DNA of 64,000 nucleotides from Ruegeria sp. Ofav3-42. GTDB taxonomy: Bacteria; Pseudomonadota; Alphaproteobacteria; Rhodobacterales; Rhodobacteraceae. The notes below the pieces were generated by a model. That model was given only the letters and a program-made list of their open reading frames with translations. It did not search any database and was not told the DNA's origin. The stretch lies in assembly GCF_022347725.1 (NCBI RefSeq), contig NZ_JAKRGB010000003.1:421464-485463 (forward strand), in the 5' to 3' direction. Shown here piece after piece: positions 17,926-26,901 of the stretch (positions are counted from its first letter, which is position 1; every line of letters begins with the position of its first letter). A program made the position numbers and the translations under genes.

Positions 17926-19102
17926 GCGGCTCCATAACCCGCGCCACCTCGGCAAATACCGGCACAGCGACTGAGTTACCGAACTGTTTGTAAGCCTGGG
18001 TGTCAGAGACAGGGATCCGGAAATCTTCCGGATACCCCATCAGACGAGCGCACTCGCGCGGTGTAAGCCTGCGGGGATTATTGCCTTCACCCCGGCTGAC
18101 GAGGATTTCCGATCCATCCTTGTAGTAGCGGGCGGACAGAGTTCTGGCGATGCTGTCGCCGTCAACAAGACCAAAGCCAAACCCGTTGCCTTTGGCTTTG
18201 TGTTTGGCTGCATAGTCCTGCAGGTATTTCCAAAGCTTGTCGGTCAGGGTGTATTTGTCGCTGACAGTGGCGTCATTGCCGAGCGTGAAATGCCCTTCAG
18301 GATTCTCGAGACCGTTCTCCGGATGCAGAATGTCCCGCATTCGGCGCGCTCCGCGTGCCGGCAGAGCAACATCATCAAAGCTGAACGGTACCTCCTCACG
18401 GAACCCCACAATAACGATCCGTTCCCGGTGTTGAGGCACAAAGTGGGCTGCATCAATCACCCGGGGCTCGGGCACGTAGTAGCCCAGCTCGTCCCGGAGT
18501 TTACGCGTGATGACCTCAAAGGTCCGGCCCTTGTCGTGGCTGCGCAGGTTTTTCACGTTTTCCAGCATAAACGCAGCCGGACGGTGATGTTTCAGGATCC
18601 GCAGCACATCGAAAAACAGCGTGCCCTGAGTTTCATCGTCAAAGCCATGGGCGCGGCCCAGTGCATTCTTTTTTGACACCCCTGCAATCGAAAACGGCTG
18701 GCAGGGAAAGCCCGCGACCAGAACATCATGTTCCGGGATGTCTTCGGCCTCGATTTGAGTGATGTCGCCCGCGATGGGGCGGTTATCCGCGAAGTTGGCG
18801 TCGTAGGTCTGTTGGGCGTATTTGTCCCATTCCGAGGTAAATACGCAGCGCCCGCCCGCGCTCTCCATCGCCTTTCTCAGGCCCCCGATACCGGCAAACA
18901 GGTCAATGAACGAAAAAGCCGTGCCGGAGGTATCAGGCTGACGCGCCTCGGCCTCCATCCGCAGCAGGTTCATGACCCCCTCACGCGGGGTTTCCTCTCC
19001 GCGTTTCCAGCGATAGATGTGACTCTCCGAATAACCCAGGATTTCCGCGGCCTCAGAAACCGAATGGCCGGTTTTCTGCAACAACAATTCAAATTCGGTC
19101 AT
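17870..19102 (-). CDS. dcm: Dcm-like DNA (cytosine-5) methyltransferase
   Basis: Methylates cytosine, most likely the inner C of CCWGG, protecting against the adjacent EcoRII-like enzyme. It has an N-terminal helix-turn-helix-like region ([20 protein letters not shown]), as in autoregulated Dcm-type enzymes, then all the C5 motifs: [10 protein letters not shown] (I), [11 protein letters not shown] with the catalytic Cys (IV), ENVKNL (VI), [11 protein letters not shown] (VIII), [18 protein letters not shown] (IX) and [10 protein letters not shown] (X). The target-recognition stretch [12 protein letters not shown] and [14 protein letters not shown] closely resembles Escherichia coli Dcm, which supports CCWGG specificity. 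First gene of the dcm-vsr-endonuclease unit, so the methylase is made first. The ATG at 19102 has GGGCGAG upstream. Confidence 0.95.
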   Translation of the reverse strand: MTEFELLLQKTGHSVSEAAEILGYSESHIYRWKRGEETPREGVMNLLRMEAEARQPDTSGTAFSFIDLFAGIGGLRKAMESAGGRCVFTSEWDKYAQQTYDANFADNRPIAGDITQIEAEDIPEHDVLVAGFPCQPFSIAGVSKKNALGRAHGFDDETQGTLFFDVLRILKHHRPAAFMLENVKNLRSHDKGRTFEVITRKLRDELGYYVPEPRVIDAAHFVPQHRERIVIVGFREEVPFSFDDVALPARGARRMRDILHPENGLENPEGHFTLGNDATVSDKYTLTDKLWKYLQDYAAKHKAKGNGFGFGLVDGDSIARTLSARYYKDGSEILVSRGEGNNPRRLTPRECARLMGYPEDFRIPVSDTQAYKQFGNSVAVPVFAEVARVMEPHVRAILERQGTAPVRKAG

Positions 19103-19332
19103 TCTGCTCGCCCTCTGCTCCCGCGCTTCAGATATTCGCGGGGAATTTTTTTGTCACTATGGCGGCCAGAGTCCCGCGAAGCAAGAACATTCTGGAAACA
19201 TTGAAGTGAATCTGAAGTTAACGCAGATTAAGACTTTTCCACCGGCAGGATGAAAGTTGCGTTTTTGCGATACATCCAATCGTGGCGCAGAATTCGCTCG
19301 ACTTTCATGGCCCGGCAAGCGGTACTGCCGCC

Positions 19333-19542
19333 ATGGACGACGCAACCCGGGAACAGCTCAGTTTTGTTTTTGCGAAGCTGACCGGTAATCTGGAGGATGC
19401 GGCCTCGCTGGCCCTGAAGGGCCAGCGCCCGCAGATAAGTGCGGAAGAGGCCGAAGAGCTGATACGGTCCATTCAGGCCCTGCTGAACCACGCTGACGCC
19501 CGCATACGGGCCATAGAGCGGCTGACTGGCCGGAATCGCTGA
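19333..19542 (+). CDS. Small hypothetical protein, plus strand
   Basis: A 69-residue acidic, mostly helical frame (QLSFVFAKLTGNLEDAASLA, ISAEEAEELIRSIQALLNHA) between two minus-strand blocks. The heptad-like Leu/Ala pattern is protein-like and its base composition fits its neighbours. The in-frame start could also be the ATG at 19282, adding 17 residues; neither start has a good ribosome site. I do not recognise the family. It sits in the gap between dcm and the DUF5681 genes, so it may belong to the phage-like cargo. Confidence 0.45.
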   Translation: MDDATREQLSFVFAKLTGNLEDAASLALKGQRPQISAEEAEELIRSIQALLNHADARIRAIERLTGRNR

Positions 19543-19650
19543 TACCCGGTCGACACCCCCCTGAGACTATGTTCGACAGGGGCGACAGGTATAACACCGC
19601 CGCCCCTGATCCAGGCCCTGTCTGGACGCTAAAATCAGTGGCGTAACCTT

Positions 19651-20049
19651 TCAGCTGGTATCCGCAGATACGCGCCTGGAACCACTGACATCGACACCCA
19701 TTTTTTCCAGCCTGGCGAGTATCTCTTCGCGGCGCTGTTTGTCCTGGTTTTCTCTGGCATCCATTTCCGGCTGCACCTCCAGCATGATGTTGATCGCTTT
19801 GATCAGGGACGGCACATGACCTTTAAGACCTTTTTTGCAGAGCGCCAGGTAGGCAGCTTCATATCCGTCCAGCGACACAGTCCGGCCATCCGGTGTGCGG
19901 GCTGCAACAGGCTCTGACAGGATCGCTGCAGCGTCTTTCATCAGATCGGAACGGGTCTTCGGCCGACCTTTAGGATTGCCAGACTGACCTTTTTTCCACT
20001 GGCCGGATTTCGGAGGTTTGCCATAGCCGATGTCGTAGGTGTCAGGCAT
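19651..20049 (-). CDS. DUF5681 domain protein, copy 2
   Basis: 132-residue protein with the N-terminal DUF5681 signature: GYGKPPKSGQWKKGQSGNPK followed by GRPKTRSDL, a short basic Gly/Pro/Lys motif often found next to phage packaging or DNA-modification genes. The C-terminal part is helical and charged (QDKQRREEILARLEKMGVD). It is a paralogue of the gene just upstream, sharing the KKGxSGNPKGRPK core and the closing ILxxLxKMGV segment. The ATG at 20049 overlaps the stop of that gene by eight bases. Function is unknown for the family. Confidence 0.78.
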   Translation of the reverse strand: MPDTYDIGYGKPPKSGQWKKGQSGNPKGRPKTRSDLMKDAAAILSEPVAARTPDGRTVSLDGYEAAYLALCKKGLKGHVPSLIKAINIMLEVQPEMDARENQDKQRREEILARLEKMGVDVSGSRRVSADTS

Positions 20050-20425
20050 TTCCACCTCCATCGTCGATGACATTAACACCCATCTTACGGAGCGCATCCA
20101 GGATCCGCTGCTTTTTCTCCTTCGGATCAAACTCAGCAGCCCGGGCGGCACCGGCTTCTTCCAGGATACGCCGCTGCAGGTCCATGGCACGCCGGTCACC
20201 GGACAGCGCCAGCTCCCGCAGTTTGCGGATCAGGGCTTCGCTGATTGGCATCTGTTTCTCTGCACCCTTCGGCCTGACTTTGCGCCTCAGCACTTTTTGC
20301 GTCAGAGACAGAATGTCTTCCTGTTTTTTGGGCCGGCCTTTTGGATTTCCGGATTTTCCCTTTTTGAAACGGCTGTGTTCAGGCGGGCGCATATAGCCCA
20401 CCTGAGTTTTGGTCTGATCACTCAT
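20042..20425 (-). CDS. DUF5681 domain protein, copy 1
   Basis: 127-residue DUF5681 protein. The N-terminus reads GYMRPPEHSRFKKGKSGNPK then GRPKKQEDILSL; the rest is helical with ALIRKLRELALSGDRRAMDL and ends RILDALRKMGVNVIDD. The family is common beside ParB-like methyltransferases and phage terminases in alphaproteobacteria, and no terminase is visible here. It overlaps its paralogue downstream, suggesting tandem duplication and co-translation. The ParB-methyltransferase gene ends about 100 bp upstream on the same strand. Confidence 0.78.
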   Translation of the reverse strand: MSDQTKTQVGYMRPPEHSRFKKGKSGNPKGRPKKQEDILSLTQKVLRRKVRPKGAEKQMPISEALIRKLRELALSGDRRAMDLQRRILEEAGAARAAEFDPKEKKQRILDALRKMGVNVIDDGGGNA

Positions 20426-20526
20426 TCTGCAGCCTCCGTCGCCGGCGCCATAGCCTCTACAGACCGATGAGCGGCCATCTCAGCATATGTCTCACCAGTG
20501 GAGGCCAGAACGGCTTGCTGCCCTGT

Positions 20527-21780
20527 CTACGCCATAAAACGGCGGCAGATAACATCACAATAGATCGGGTCGAGCTCCACCAGGCGGGCTCTTCGGCCAC
20601 AGCGCTCGGCAGCAATCAGGGTTGTACCGGAACCACCAAAGCCGTCCAGCACGATATCACCGCGCCGCGTGACATCTCTGATGGCATCAGCCACCAGCGC
20701 CACAGGCTTAACAGTTGGATGCAGTTCCAGATCTTTCTGATTTCCGCCAAAGCTGTTCACGCCAGGATAACCCCAGACATTCGTCCGGTATCTGCCTTTC
20801 TCACCAAGGCCAAAAGTATTGAGATGGGGAGCGGATCCGACTTTCCAGACATAGATCAGTTCATGTCTCGATCGATAAAACGTACCCATACCGCCATTGG
20901 TCTTGGCCCAGACAATCAGGTTCTTCAGTTCTGAATAGGTTTTGGATCCGGCTGCCTGCAGTTCCGGCATGTGGCGCCAGTCCATGCAGACAAAATGAAT
21001 GGCACCGTCGATGCTGACACCTGCCATAGCGCCGAGCGATGCGTCCAGGAAGGCTGTAAAGGCGCTGGCATCCATCTCGCCGGCAGCCATTGCAAACTCA
21101 CGGTGCTTCACGGCACCGGAGCCGCAGACATGGCCATCAATTTTGACGTTGTAGGGCGGATCGGTAAAAACAGCACGAGCGCGATCGTCGCCCATCAGCG
21201 TTGCATATGTCTCGGGATCACGCGCATCGCCGCAGATCAGCCTGTGCGCGCCAAGCATCCAGACGTCACCGGGCTTCGTGATTGCCTGCTCTGCATCCGG
21301 TTCCGGCACCTCATCAGCCGGGTCCGCTGTTTCTTCATCATCGTAATCCAGCAACAAATCCAGTTCGGCTGTTTCAAAGCCGGTGATTTCCAGATCAAAA
21401 TCCAGCTCCAGCTCTTCCAGCGCCTGGAATTCTATTTTCAGGATGTCGCGATCCCAGCCGGCCAGTTCAGCCAGCCTATTGTCAGCAATGACATAGGCAC
21501 GCCGTTCTGCGTCCGACAGATGCGCAAGTTCAACCGTCGGCACTTCGACAGCGCCAAGTCGATTAGCTGCTGCGACGCGACCATGGCCGGCAATAATGCC
21601 GCCTTTTTCGTCGATCAATACAGGATTGGTAAAGCCAAACTGTCGGATCGACGCTGCGATCTGATCAATCTGCTTGTCACTGTGCGTCCGGGCATTGCCG
21701 GCATAGGGGATCAGATCATCCGTTTTGCGATAGACGATCTTCAGCCGGGTTTCTTCCGGCAGAGATTTAATGTCAGCCAT
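20527..21780 (-). CDS. ParB-like nuclease domain fused to DNA methyltransferase
   Basis: Phage-type DNA modification enzyme. The N-terminal 110 residues are a ParB/sulfiredoxin-like domain (LIPYAGNARTHSDKQIDQIA, GIIAGHGRVAAANRLG, AYVIADNRLAELAGWD). The C-terminal two thirds is an N4-cytosine/N6-adenine methyltransferase of circularly permuted type: DPPY motif (FTDPPYNVKIDG, near residue 205) comes before the SAM-binding GFGGSGTTLIAAERCGRRA (near residue 385). HPTVKPVAL is also typical. ATG at 21780 has AAAGG seven bases upstream. Such fusions are frequent in prophages and often lack a partner restriction enzyme; none is seen beside it. It probably protects element DNA or alters methylation after entry. 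Confidence 0.9.
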   Translation of the reverse strand: MADIKSLPEETRLKIVYRKTDDLIPYAGNARTHSDKQIDQIAASIRQFGFTNPVLIDEKGGIIAGHGRVAAANRLGAVEVPTVELAHLSDAERRAYVIADNRLAELAGWDRDILKIEFQALEELELDFDLEITGFETAELDLLLDYDDEETADPADEVPEPDAEQAITKPGDVWMLGAHRLICGDARDPETYATLMGDDRARAVFTDPPYNVKIDGHVCGSGAVKHREFAMAAGEMDASAFTAFLDASLGAMAGVSIDGAIHFVCMDWRHMPELQAAGSKTYSELKNLIVWAKTNGGMGTFYRSRHELIYVWKVGSAPHLNTFGLGEKGRYRTNVWGYPGVNSFGGNQKDLELHPTVKPVALVADAIRDVTRRGDIVLDGFGGSGTTLIAAERCGRRARLVELDPIYCDVICRRFMA

Positions 21781-21995
21781 TATGGGGCCTTTCAAATGCG
21801 CGCAGCCGGCTCGCCCTGACAGAGATCGGATCTCTGCTCGGAGAACCGGTCTGCGCTGTTTCAGGAAGAGGCCGGATCAACAGATCCCTGCAAAGGGCCG
21901 GACTCTTCCGGCACAAGATCGGCAGGCCCCCCACCGATCACTTCGCTTTGCGTGTGAACAAGCAAAAAAGTTAACGCTTGTTCAGGTCAGGCTGT

Positions 21996-22466
21996 TTAGC
22001 GCAGCTTCGGATAGTAAATGTTTCCACGCGCGTCACAGAAGCCACCATTGATCTTGAATTCAGTGTTCAGCTCCGTTTCCCTCAGGCCACGCACATCAAG
22101 ATCCAGGATCTCCGGCGACCAGTTTCCGAGACGGGCAAAGCGGATCATGCCAATACTCAGCAGGCGCCTTTCCTGCTCGGTCATCCACTGAAGTGGAATA
22201 GTCGGAATCGTCGAATACCTGAGTTTTATTGCCGCCTTCACACGGCCAGGCCCCCAGATAATGGAGTCCCGGCCATCTGTCACAACTGGCAGAGCAAAAC
22301 CAAATTCACGGATCGTATTAGCGATCACTTTGATCTGCTCGCCACTGTGAAGCGGCATGTATTCGCGACCATAGTCCACAAGTTTCTTTGGAGAAACCTG
22401 CTCAGTTTTCCACCGGCTTGTCACCGGCATTTTAGGAACCTGCAGTTCCAGTTTTGAAGCATGCAT
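21996..22466 (-). CDS. ParB-like N-terminal domain protein
   Basis: 156-residue protein related to the ParB-like half of the neighbouring methyltransferase: VSPKKLVDYGREYMPLHSGE, IKVIANTIREFGFALPVVTD, then GPGRVKAAIKLRYSTIP and a helix-rich end. The usual GHGR loop is changed to GPGR (preceded by SIIW), so any nuclease or nucleotide-handling function may be lost. There is no methyltransferase domain. ATG at 22466 has GAGGAG seven bases upstream. It is transcribed toward the methyltransferase gene, about 215 bp away, and may regulate or assist it; this is inference. Confidence 0.72.
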   Translation of the reverse strand: MHASKLELQVPKMPVTSRWKTEQVSPKKLVDYGREYMPLHSGEQIKVIANTIREFGFALPVVTDGRDSIIWGPGRVKAAIKLRYSTIPTIPLQWMTEQERRLLSIGMIRFARLGNWSPEILDLDVRGLRETELNTEFKINGGFCDARGNIYYPKLR

Positions 22467-22488
22467 CAGAGTACTCCTCACACACCAT

Positions 22489-22680
22489 TTACCTCCGGAC
22501 CATCCGGCGGCTTCGAAATTTCATGCGGTGATAGTCACCGCTTAACTCCGTTGATGCGTAAGCAGCCTCATGAGCGCTTACGGAATTGCCGGGTCTGAGC
22601 CCGACATCCGGCAGGTTCAGCAAACCAGCCAGCTTCCGTTGATAGGCAAGATCACCCGATGGATGCGTCTTGCTGAACAC
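22489..22680 (-). CDS. Possible small protein upstream of the ParB-like gene
   Basis: A 63-residue frame starting with GTG at 22680, ending 23 bases before the ParB-like gene. The protein is basic at its end (MKFRSRRMVRR). No family is recognised and no clear ribosome site is present. It is listed because it fills the gap in the same orientation; it may be spurious. Confidence 0.25.
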   Translation of the reverse strand: MFSKTHPSGDLAYQRKLAGLLNLPDVGLRPGNSVSAHEAAYASTELSGDYHRMKFRSRRMVRR

Positions 22681-22857
22681 CAGAAAGGAAAGTTCGGTGG
22701 GAATTTCAAGAAGTTTTTTTGGTAGAGAAGCCTAAATTATAAATGGCTTATACAAAAAATGACATTCAGGCCGGTTTTGCCGTGATTTCGCGCCGGGCAA
22801 ACGGTTCACTCAGGACCCTACCGCGGCCTCTCAACCCTGACGTGATTCGGCTTCGGC

Positions 22858-23061
22858 TCAGTCCAGTAGCTCGCCGCAGGGTACGCCCAGCGCGACAGCT
22901 ATCTTGTCCACCACTTCTATCGTGGGATTTCTGGCTCCGCGTTCGAGGTCACTGATGTATGTTCTGTGGATGCCGGACTGATGCGCAAGCTCTTCCTGCG
23001 ACCAGTCTTTCGACCGGCGCAGACGGCGCATGTTTCCACTGAGACGGTTACGAACATCCAT
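22858..23061 (-). CDS. XRE-family HTH transcriptional regulator
   Basis: 67-residue single-domain Cro/C1-type repressor: NMRRLRRSKDWSQEELAHQS then GIHRTYISDLERGARNPTIE and VVDKIAVALGVPCGELL is a complete five-helix XRE fold. The ATG at 23061 begins directly at the domain. It is divergent from the HhH-GPD-like gene at 23182, with about 120 bp between them, so it probably controls that gene and itself. Small XRE proteins of this size often act as control proteins of restriction or defence units. Confidence 0.88.
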   Translation of the reverse strand: MDVRNRLSGNMRRLRRSKDWSQEELAHQSGIHRTYISDLERGARNPTIEVVDKIAVALGVPCGELLD

Positions 23062-23181
23062 GGCCCCCAAAGGCACGGGATGTCGCCAATCCGTCTACAG
23101 ACGATCAGTGACATTTTATGTTGACTTCCATCTTGCAGCGAGCATTTGTCGATGTCACTGATCGACGACAAGGGAATTGAT

Positions 23182-23922
23182 ATGCTGATTTCAGAGACAA
23201 CCGCGGGAAGACCTGACGCTACCATTGAGAAACAGACAAAGCAGCTCGCTGATTACATCATCGAAACCGGGCTGAAGCCGCTGCCCCTGCCCGCGGAGTT
23301 CTTCTACGCCTCCCTGCCCCTTTGTGTAATCGATGCGGTGTTTTCGATTGGCGTCACATACACCTCTACCGCAAACACGGTGACCCGGTTTTGCGAACGC
23401 CAGGGCTGGACGAAGTCGCTGGCGCCGGATGCGCCTCGCGCAACCGGCGAGCACACCATCAGTGAGTTTCTGGCGCTGTTTGATGGCCTGACGCCGGACC
23501 AGATGGCCGATGACCTCTTCGGTAATCGACAGCACACGTCCACCCGCTCAGGCATTCTGAAGGCCGAAGCAGTTCGCCAGTATGCTGAAGCATTGCAGGC
23601 AAACGGGATCGAAGATTTTGGGGACATGACCGAAACCCGTCTTACAATGATCGAAAAGCAGGTCCGCCGTATCCCGGGCCAGGGCAGCGGAATCTCATTC
23701 GACTACTTTCGGATGCTCGCCGGCAACGACAACCTGATTAAACCGGACCGGATGGTTCAGCGCTACGTCGCAAAGGCGGCGAACATGAGACCCGAGCGGG
23801 TCACGCCGGAGTTTGCCAGATCAGTATTGCAGAATGCGATTACCAAACTGGCTGAGCGCGGTTTCGCTTGGACTCCTCGGCAACTGGATTACGCGATCTG
23901 GACCTGGGAAAGAACGCGTTGA
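23182..23922 (+). CDS. HhH-GPD-like hypothetical protein
   Basis: 246-residue protein, not a well-known family. The second half resembles the helix-hairpin-helix-GPD fold of base-excision glycosylases: IPGQGSGISFDYFRMLAGND then LIKPDRMVQRYVAKA, where the Gly-x-Gly hairpin and following Asp recall the HhH-GPD core, although no catalytic lysine position is clear. The N-terminal part has AEFFYASLPLCVIDAVFSIG, also seen in such relatives. The start ATG at 23182 is preferred because AAGGGA lies six bases upstream; ATG at 23152 is possible. It is divergent from an XRE regulator. A role in sensing or processing modified DNA is inferred only. Confidence 0.72.
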   Translation: MLISETTAGRPDATIEKQTKQLADYIIETGLKPLPLPAEFFYASLPLCVIDAVFSIGVTYTSTANTVTRFCERQGWTKSLAPDAPRATGEHTISEFLALFDGLTPDQMADDLFGNRQHTSTRSGILKAEAVRQYAEALQANGIEDFGDMTETRLTMIEKQVRRIPGQGSGISFDYFRMLAGNDNLIKPDRMVQRYVAKAANMRPERVTPEFARSVLQNAITKLAERGFAWTPRQLDYAIWTWERTR

Positions 23923-24345
23923 CGCGACCGCCCTTGGTCATCAACTAATGCTACCGCATTGGTGGGACACCTCGCAGCACGGGTAAAGTCTTTCTTCATA
24001 GCCACCGAAAACCGTAACCAGACATCCAACATAGAAAGTTGAATGTCTGGCTCGAGCCGAGGCTGTGTGAAAACTCTGACGGTCCGGCGAAATATGCCGA
24101 AAACAGCCTCTACGTACGTCCTCTCGCAATTCTGAGAGGGCTTTTGCTCAGGTGCCTAAAACGAGCGCGACGAGAGAGCTCATGTGCCGGAGTTTTAACA
24201 CCGCCTCAGCCCAAACACGACACTCAGCCGCGTATAAGGTGGACAGAGAAGTTCCTGCAGACCCGTTCGCAAACTTCGGCTTGACCCCAAGTTCAGCACA
24301 ACCGAGATTGGCTTGCATGGAATATGGACCTTCGGACGACGAGTA
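23923..24345. other. Gene-free region, possible insertion-sequence debris
   Basis: No supported gene in these 423 bases. The sequence GGCTGTGTGAAAACTCT near 24060 resembles the terminal or downstream sequences of IS5/IS1182-type elements, and ATATGCCGAAAACAG near 24090 resembles the recombinase-like repeat found elsewhere in the window. Both suggest insertion debris, at low confidence. The promoter of the downstream AlbA_2-STAND gene should lie in the right half. Confidence 0.3.
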
Positions 24346-26901
24346 ATGAAAGAAGAAAATAAAAACCTTTTCAAGGCGATATGCGATGAGAGCTTGCCGT
24401 CAGATTTTGATGAGCTTTTTGGGGAAATTTACGATCAAAGGCATGATCAGTTTAAGATACAAGAAAATTCATTGCTCGATTATAAAGAACACCTCCCTGC
24501 TGAAGGAGATTTAAATTATCGATCGGGGCTGCTTAAGCTAGTCGCAGCATTTCACAATATGTATGGAGGCTTGATATTGTTTGGGATTCGCGATGTGGAT
24601 TTCAAACCAGTTGGAGTGGAAGGTGAATTTGATGTGGAAAAATATAATGCCCTCTATTCGGAAATATTTGGCAACAACATAGAAATTATTAAAAAAAGTT
24701 ACAATGTAAATGTAGGCGGAATGCCCGCGAAAATTATTGCAGTTTTAGTGCCGAGGAGGAGCACTACTCGTCCGGCGGTCGCACACAAGAATTACGGGCA
24801 AATATTAAAAGGTAATACCTATATTCGAGAACGTCATGAAGCCAAAGTTGCAAACAGCCGTCATTACCCAATTCTATTCTCACGTCGGGAAATACTTAGT
24901 GATGAGTCAGGTGAGGACATTATCGGATTGCAGTATTACGCCCCGCCATCACCTTCAACGCTTCCAACGTTCATTGGTAGAGATTTTCTAGCCTTTAAAC
25001 TCTGGGATTGGCTGCTGATAGATAAGAAACCTAGAATCTATCTATCGGGGGCTGGAGGCTCTGGAAAAAGCACTCTAGCTTATGAATTTATGGACCAAGT
25101 TGCTCGAAATTGGACTGGCCTCAAGTTAAGAAATTCTGAAACTATTGACTTTGTTGCATTTGTCTCAGCGAAAGAAACAGAACTAGACGTTAGGTCTGGA
25201 GTAGAACAAAAGTACAGTCTACGTCAATTTGAAGACGCCGAGGGCTTATTCAAGTTGATATTGACCAACGTTGGCGGCGAGGAGCCTTCTAATTTGGAAG
25301 GACAAAGCCGCGAAAGCTTGCTGGAAAAAATTGAGTTACTGTTCGACAGCTTTAACGGCTTGATTGTAATCGACGATATAGACGCATTGAGCCGTGCTGG
25401 ACGGGACACTGGAGAAGAAGACTTGTTTCTCCTTTCGAGCCAGGCCCAGAAGATTGTTAAAATCGTCTACACTTTGCGAAACGACGCCTCATATGCAATG
25501 AACGCAGCCATCCCCGTCCCTGGATTAGACGAAGAAACGGAGGTACCAGCATTCGTAGACGCTTGCTGTGAGCTCTTCAATACCGAGCGGCCTAACTCAG
25601 CTCAACTAGTCGAGCTGGTGTTGGAAAGCTCCCGCTTGCCTCTGCTTATTGAAACAATAATTGGGTTAAGAACAAACGGCAGTAGTTACGAACAGGCAAT
25701 ACGTGACTTTCGCGAAAGAGGGGGGGATGCCGCTCGCAGTTACCTGTACCAGCGGGAATACGAAAAGCTATCTGCGAAAGGCAAAAGCCGACAGGTTCTC
25801 GCAACTCTTATGCAGTATGAACGTCCACTAAGCTTCGACTCAATTTGCGCCCTTACGAACACAATGGAAACTGAAGGAATCCGGTCAGCCATAAACGAAA
25901 CGGCAAACATCTTTTTGAAAGTTTCAAGCGCCGAAGACGGGACAACAGCATATAGTTTGTCTCCGTCTGCAGCTGGATTTGTTCGAGCGTACTCAGAGCG
26001 TCTCCCATACTTCCCGGCTATCTGCCGCGCTATCGACCATTTCCGAAAAGACACAGCCACTTCGACTCCTCGGGAAGCATCAATCATTTCGAAAGCCGAA
26101 CATCTTTTGCGATCAAAGCAATATGACTCGGTGGTATCTCTCTCTAACGGGCTAGATGCAAGCGATACCGTTAGAGTGAATCCCAAGTTCATGGCGATAT
26201 ATGGTAGAGCATTGGTGCAAGCTAGTTCCGCCGACCTAGTGAAAGCGAGAGATTTGTTTCGTTCCGCATCGAATTTTGGTTTTGACGATATTTTTATGCT
26301 CCGTGCATGGTATCATGCGGAAAGAAAATCTGGATATCGCTTCGCTGAGGCGATCGAGGTCTGCCAGCTTGTAGTAGACAACCCAAAGTACTCAAGCAGA
26401 CACCGCTCTGAATTTTCATCTAAGATTGGTGAATGCAAATCCACGCAGGCACGTTCAATTTCTGGCACGGACAACCCAGACAAAGTGAGGTTGTATGCGG
26501 ACGCAGTACTTCACTATTCATGGGCCCTACACTTCGCGGATTCAGCTAATGAAATTGATCAGTCCATGACATTGGACTGGCTTAGCAGGGCACTTCAGGG
26601 CTACATAACTTGCTCTGGCGGTGATTTCCGATTCCTTCTGAATGCTTTCGAGGCACCGATTAAGGCGGGCATCGTTTTCGGAGCCGAGGCGTCAAAAGTG
26701 TTCCAGGTTCTGATTTCCGGCGCTTCGCGAACAAGAGATGTTAAGACACTTAGGAAATTTCAGGGGACCCTGAACACAGGAATAAACGCAATCACGCGGT
26801 TCTCTGGAAAGAAACATCAGTCAAATGTTCGTCCGCTATTAGACGCTTTAAATGAAAGCAAGAAGTCTTTTGAAATTCATATTATGCAGTTAACTGGTTG
26901 A
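24346..26901 (+). CDS. Schlafen AlbA_2 domain-STAND NTPase, candidate defence protein
   Basis: 851-residue multidomain protein. Residues about 30-180 form a Schlafen AlbA_2 domain (ENSLLDYKEHLP, FHNMYGGLILFGIRD, ILKGNTYIRERH), a nucleic-acid-binding or nuclease-like unit. Residues about 210-480 are a STAND/NB-ARC-like NTPase with Walker A SGAGGSGKST (about 233-242), Walker B LIVIDDIDAL (about 337-346) and a sensor region VYTLRNDASY. The remaining 370 residues are helical, probably TPR-like sensors. This effector-NTPase-sensor order is the plan of Avs/STAND immune proteins, so anti-phage function is a reasonable inference. The ATG at 24346 is chosen because the AlbA_2 domain starts soon after. 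The gene is AT-rich compared with flanking genes, a sign of transfer. Stand-alone gene. Confidence 0.8.
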   Translation: MKEENKNLFKAICDESLPSDFDELFGEIYDQRHDQFKIQENSLLDYKEHLPAEGDLNYRSGLLKLVAAFHNMYGGLILFGIRDVDFKPVGVEGEFDVEKYNALYSEIFGNNIEIIKKSYNVNVGGMPAKIIAVLVPRRSTTRPAVAHKNYGQILKGNTYIRERHEAKVANSRHYPILFSRREILSDESGEDIIGLQYYAPPSPSTLPTFIGRDFLAFKLWDWLLIDKKPRIYLSGAGGSGKSTLAYEFMDQVARNWTGLKLRNSETIDFVAFVSAKETELDVRSGVEQKYSLRQFEDAEGLFKLILTNVGGEEPSNLEGQSRESLLEKIELLFDSFNGLIVIDDIDALSRAGRDTGEEDLFLLSSQAQKIVKIVYTLRNDASYAMNAAIPVPGLDEETEVPAFVDACCELFNTERPNSAQLVELVLESSRLPLLIETIIGLRTNGSSYEQAIRDFRERGGDAARSYLYQREYEKLSAKGKSRQVLATLMQYERPLSFDSICALTNTMETEGIRSAINETANIFLKVSSAEDGTTAYSLSPSAAGFVRAYSERLPYFPAICRAIDHFRKDTATSTPREASIISKAEHLLRSKQYDSVVSLSNGLDASDTVRVNPKFMAIYGRALVQASSADLVKARDLFRSASNFGFDDIFMLRAWYHAERKSGYRFAEAIEVCQLVVDNPKYSSRHRSEFSSKIGECKSTQARSISGTDNPDKVRLYADAVLHYSWALHFADSANEIDQSMTLDWLSRALQGYITCSGGDFRFLLNAFEAPIKAGIVFGAEASKVFQVLISGASRTRDVKTLRKFQGTLNTGINAITRFSGKKHQSNVRPLLDALNESKKSFEIHIMQLTG

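Noticed and set aside
17044..17937. 297-codon plus-strand frame opposite the restriction and vsr genes
   Set aside because: It is antisense to two genes with strong family motifs; its own translation has no domain.
20971..21819. 282-codon plus-strand frame opposite the ParB-methyltransferase
   Set aside because: Antisense shadow of a gene with clear ParB and DPPY motifs.
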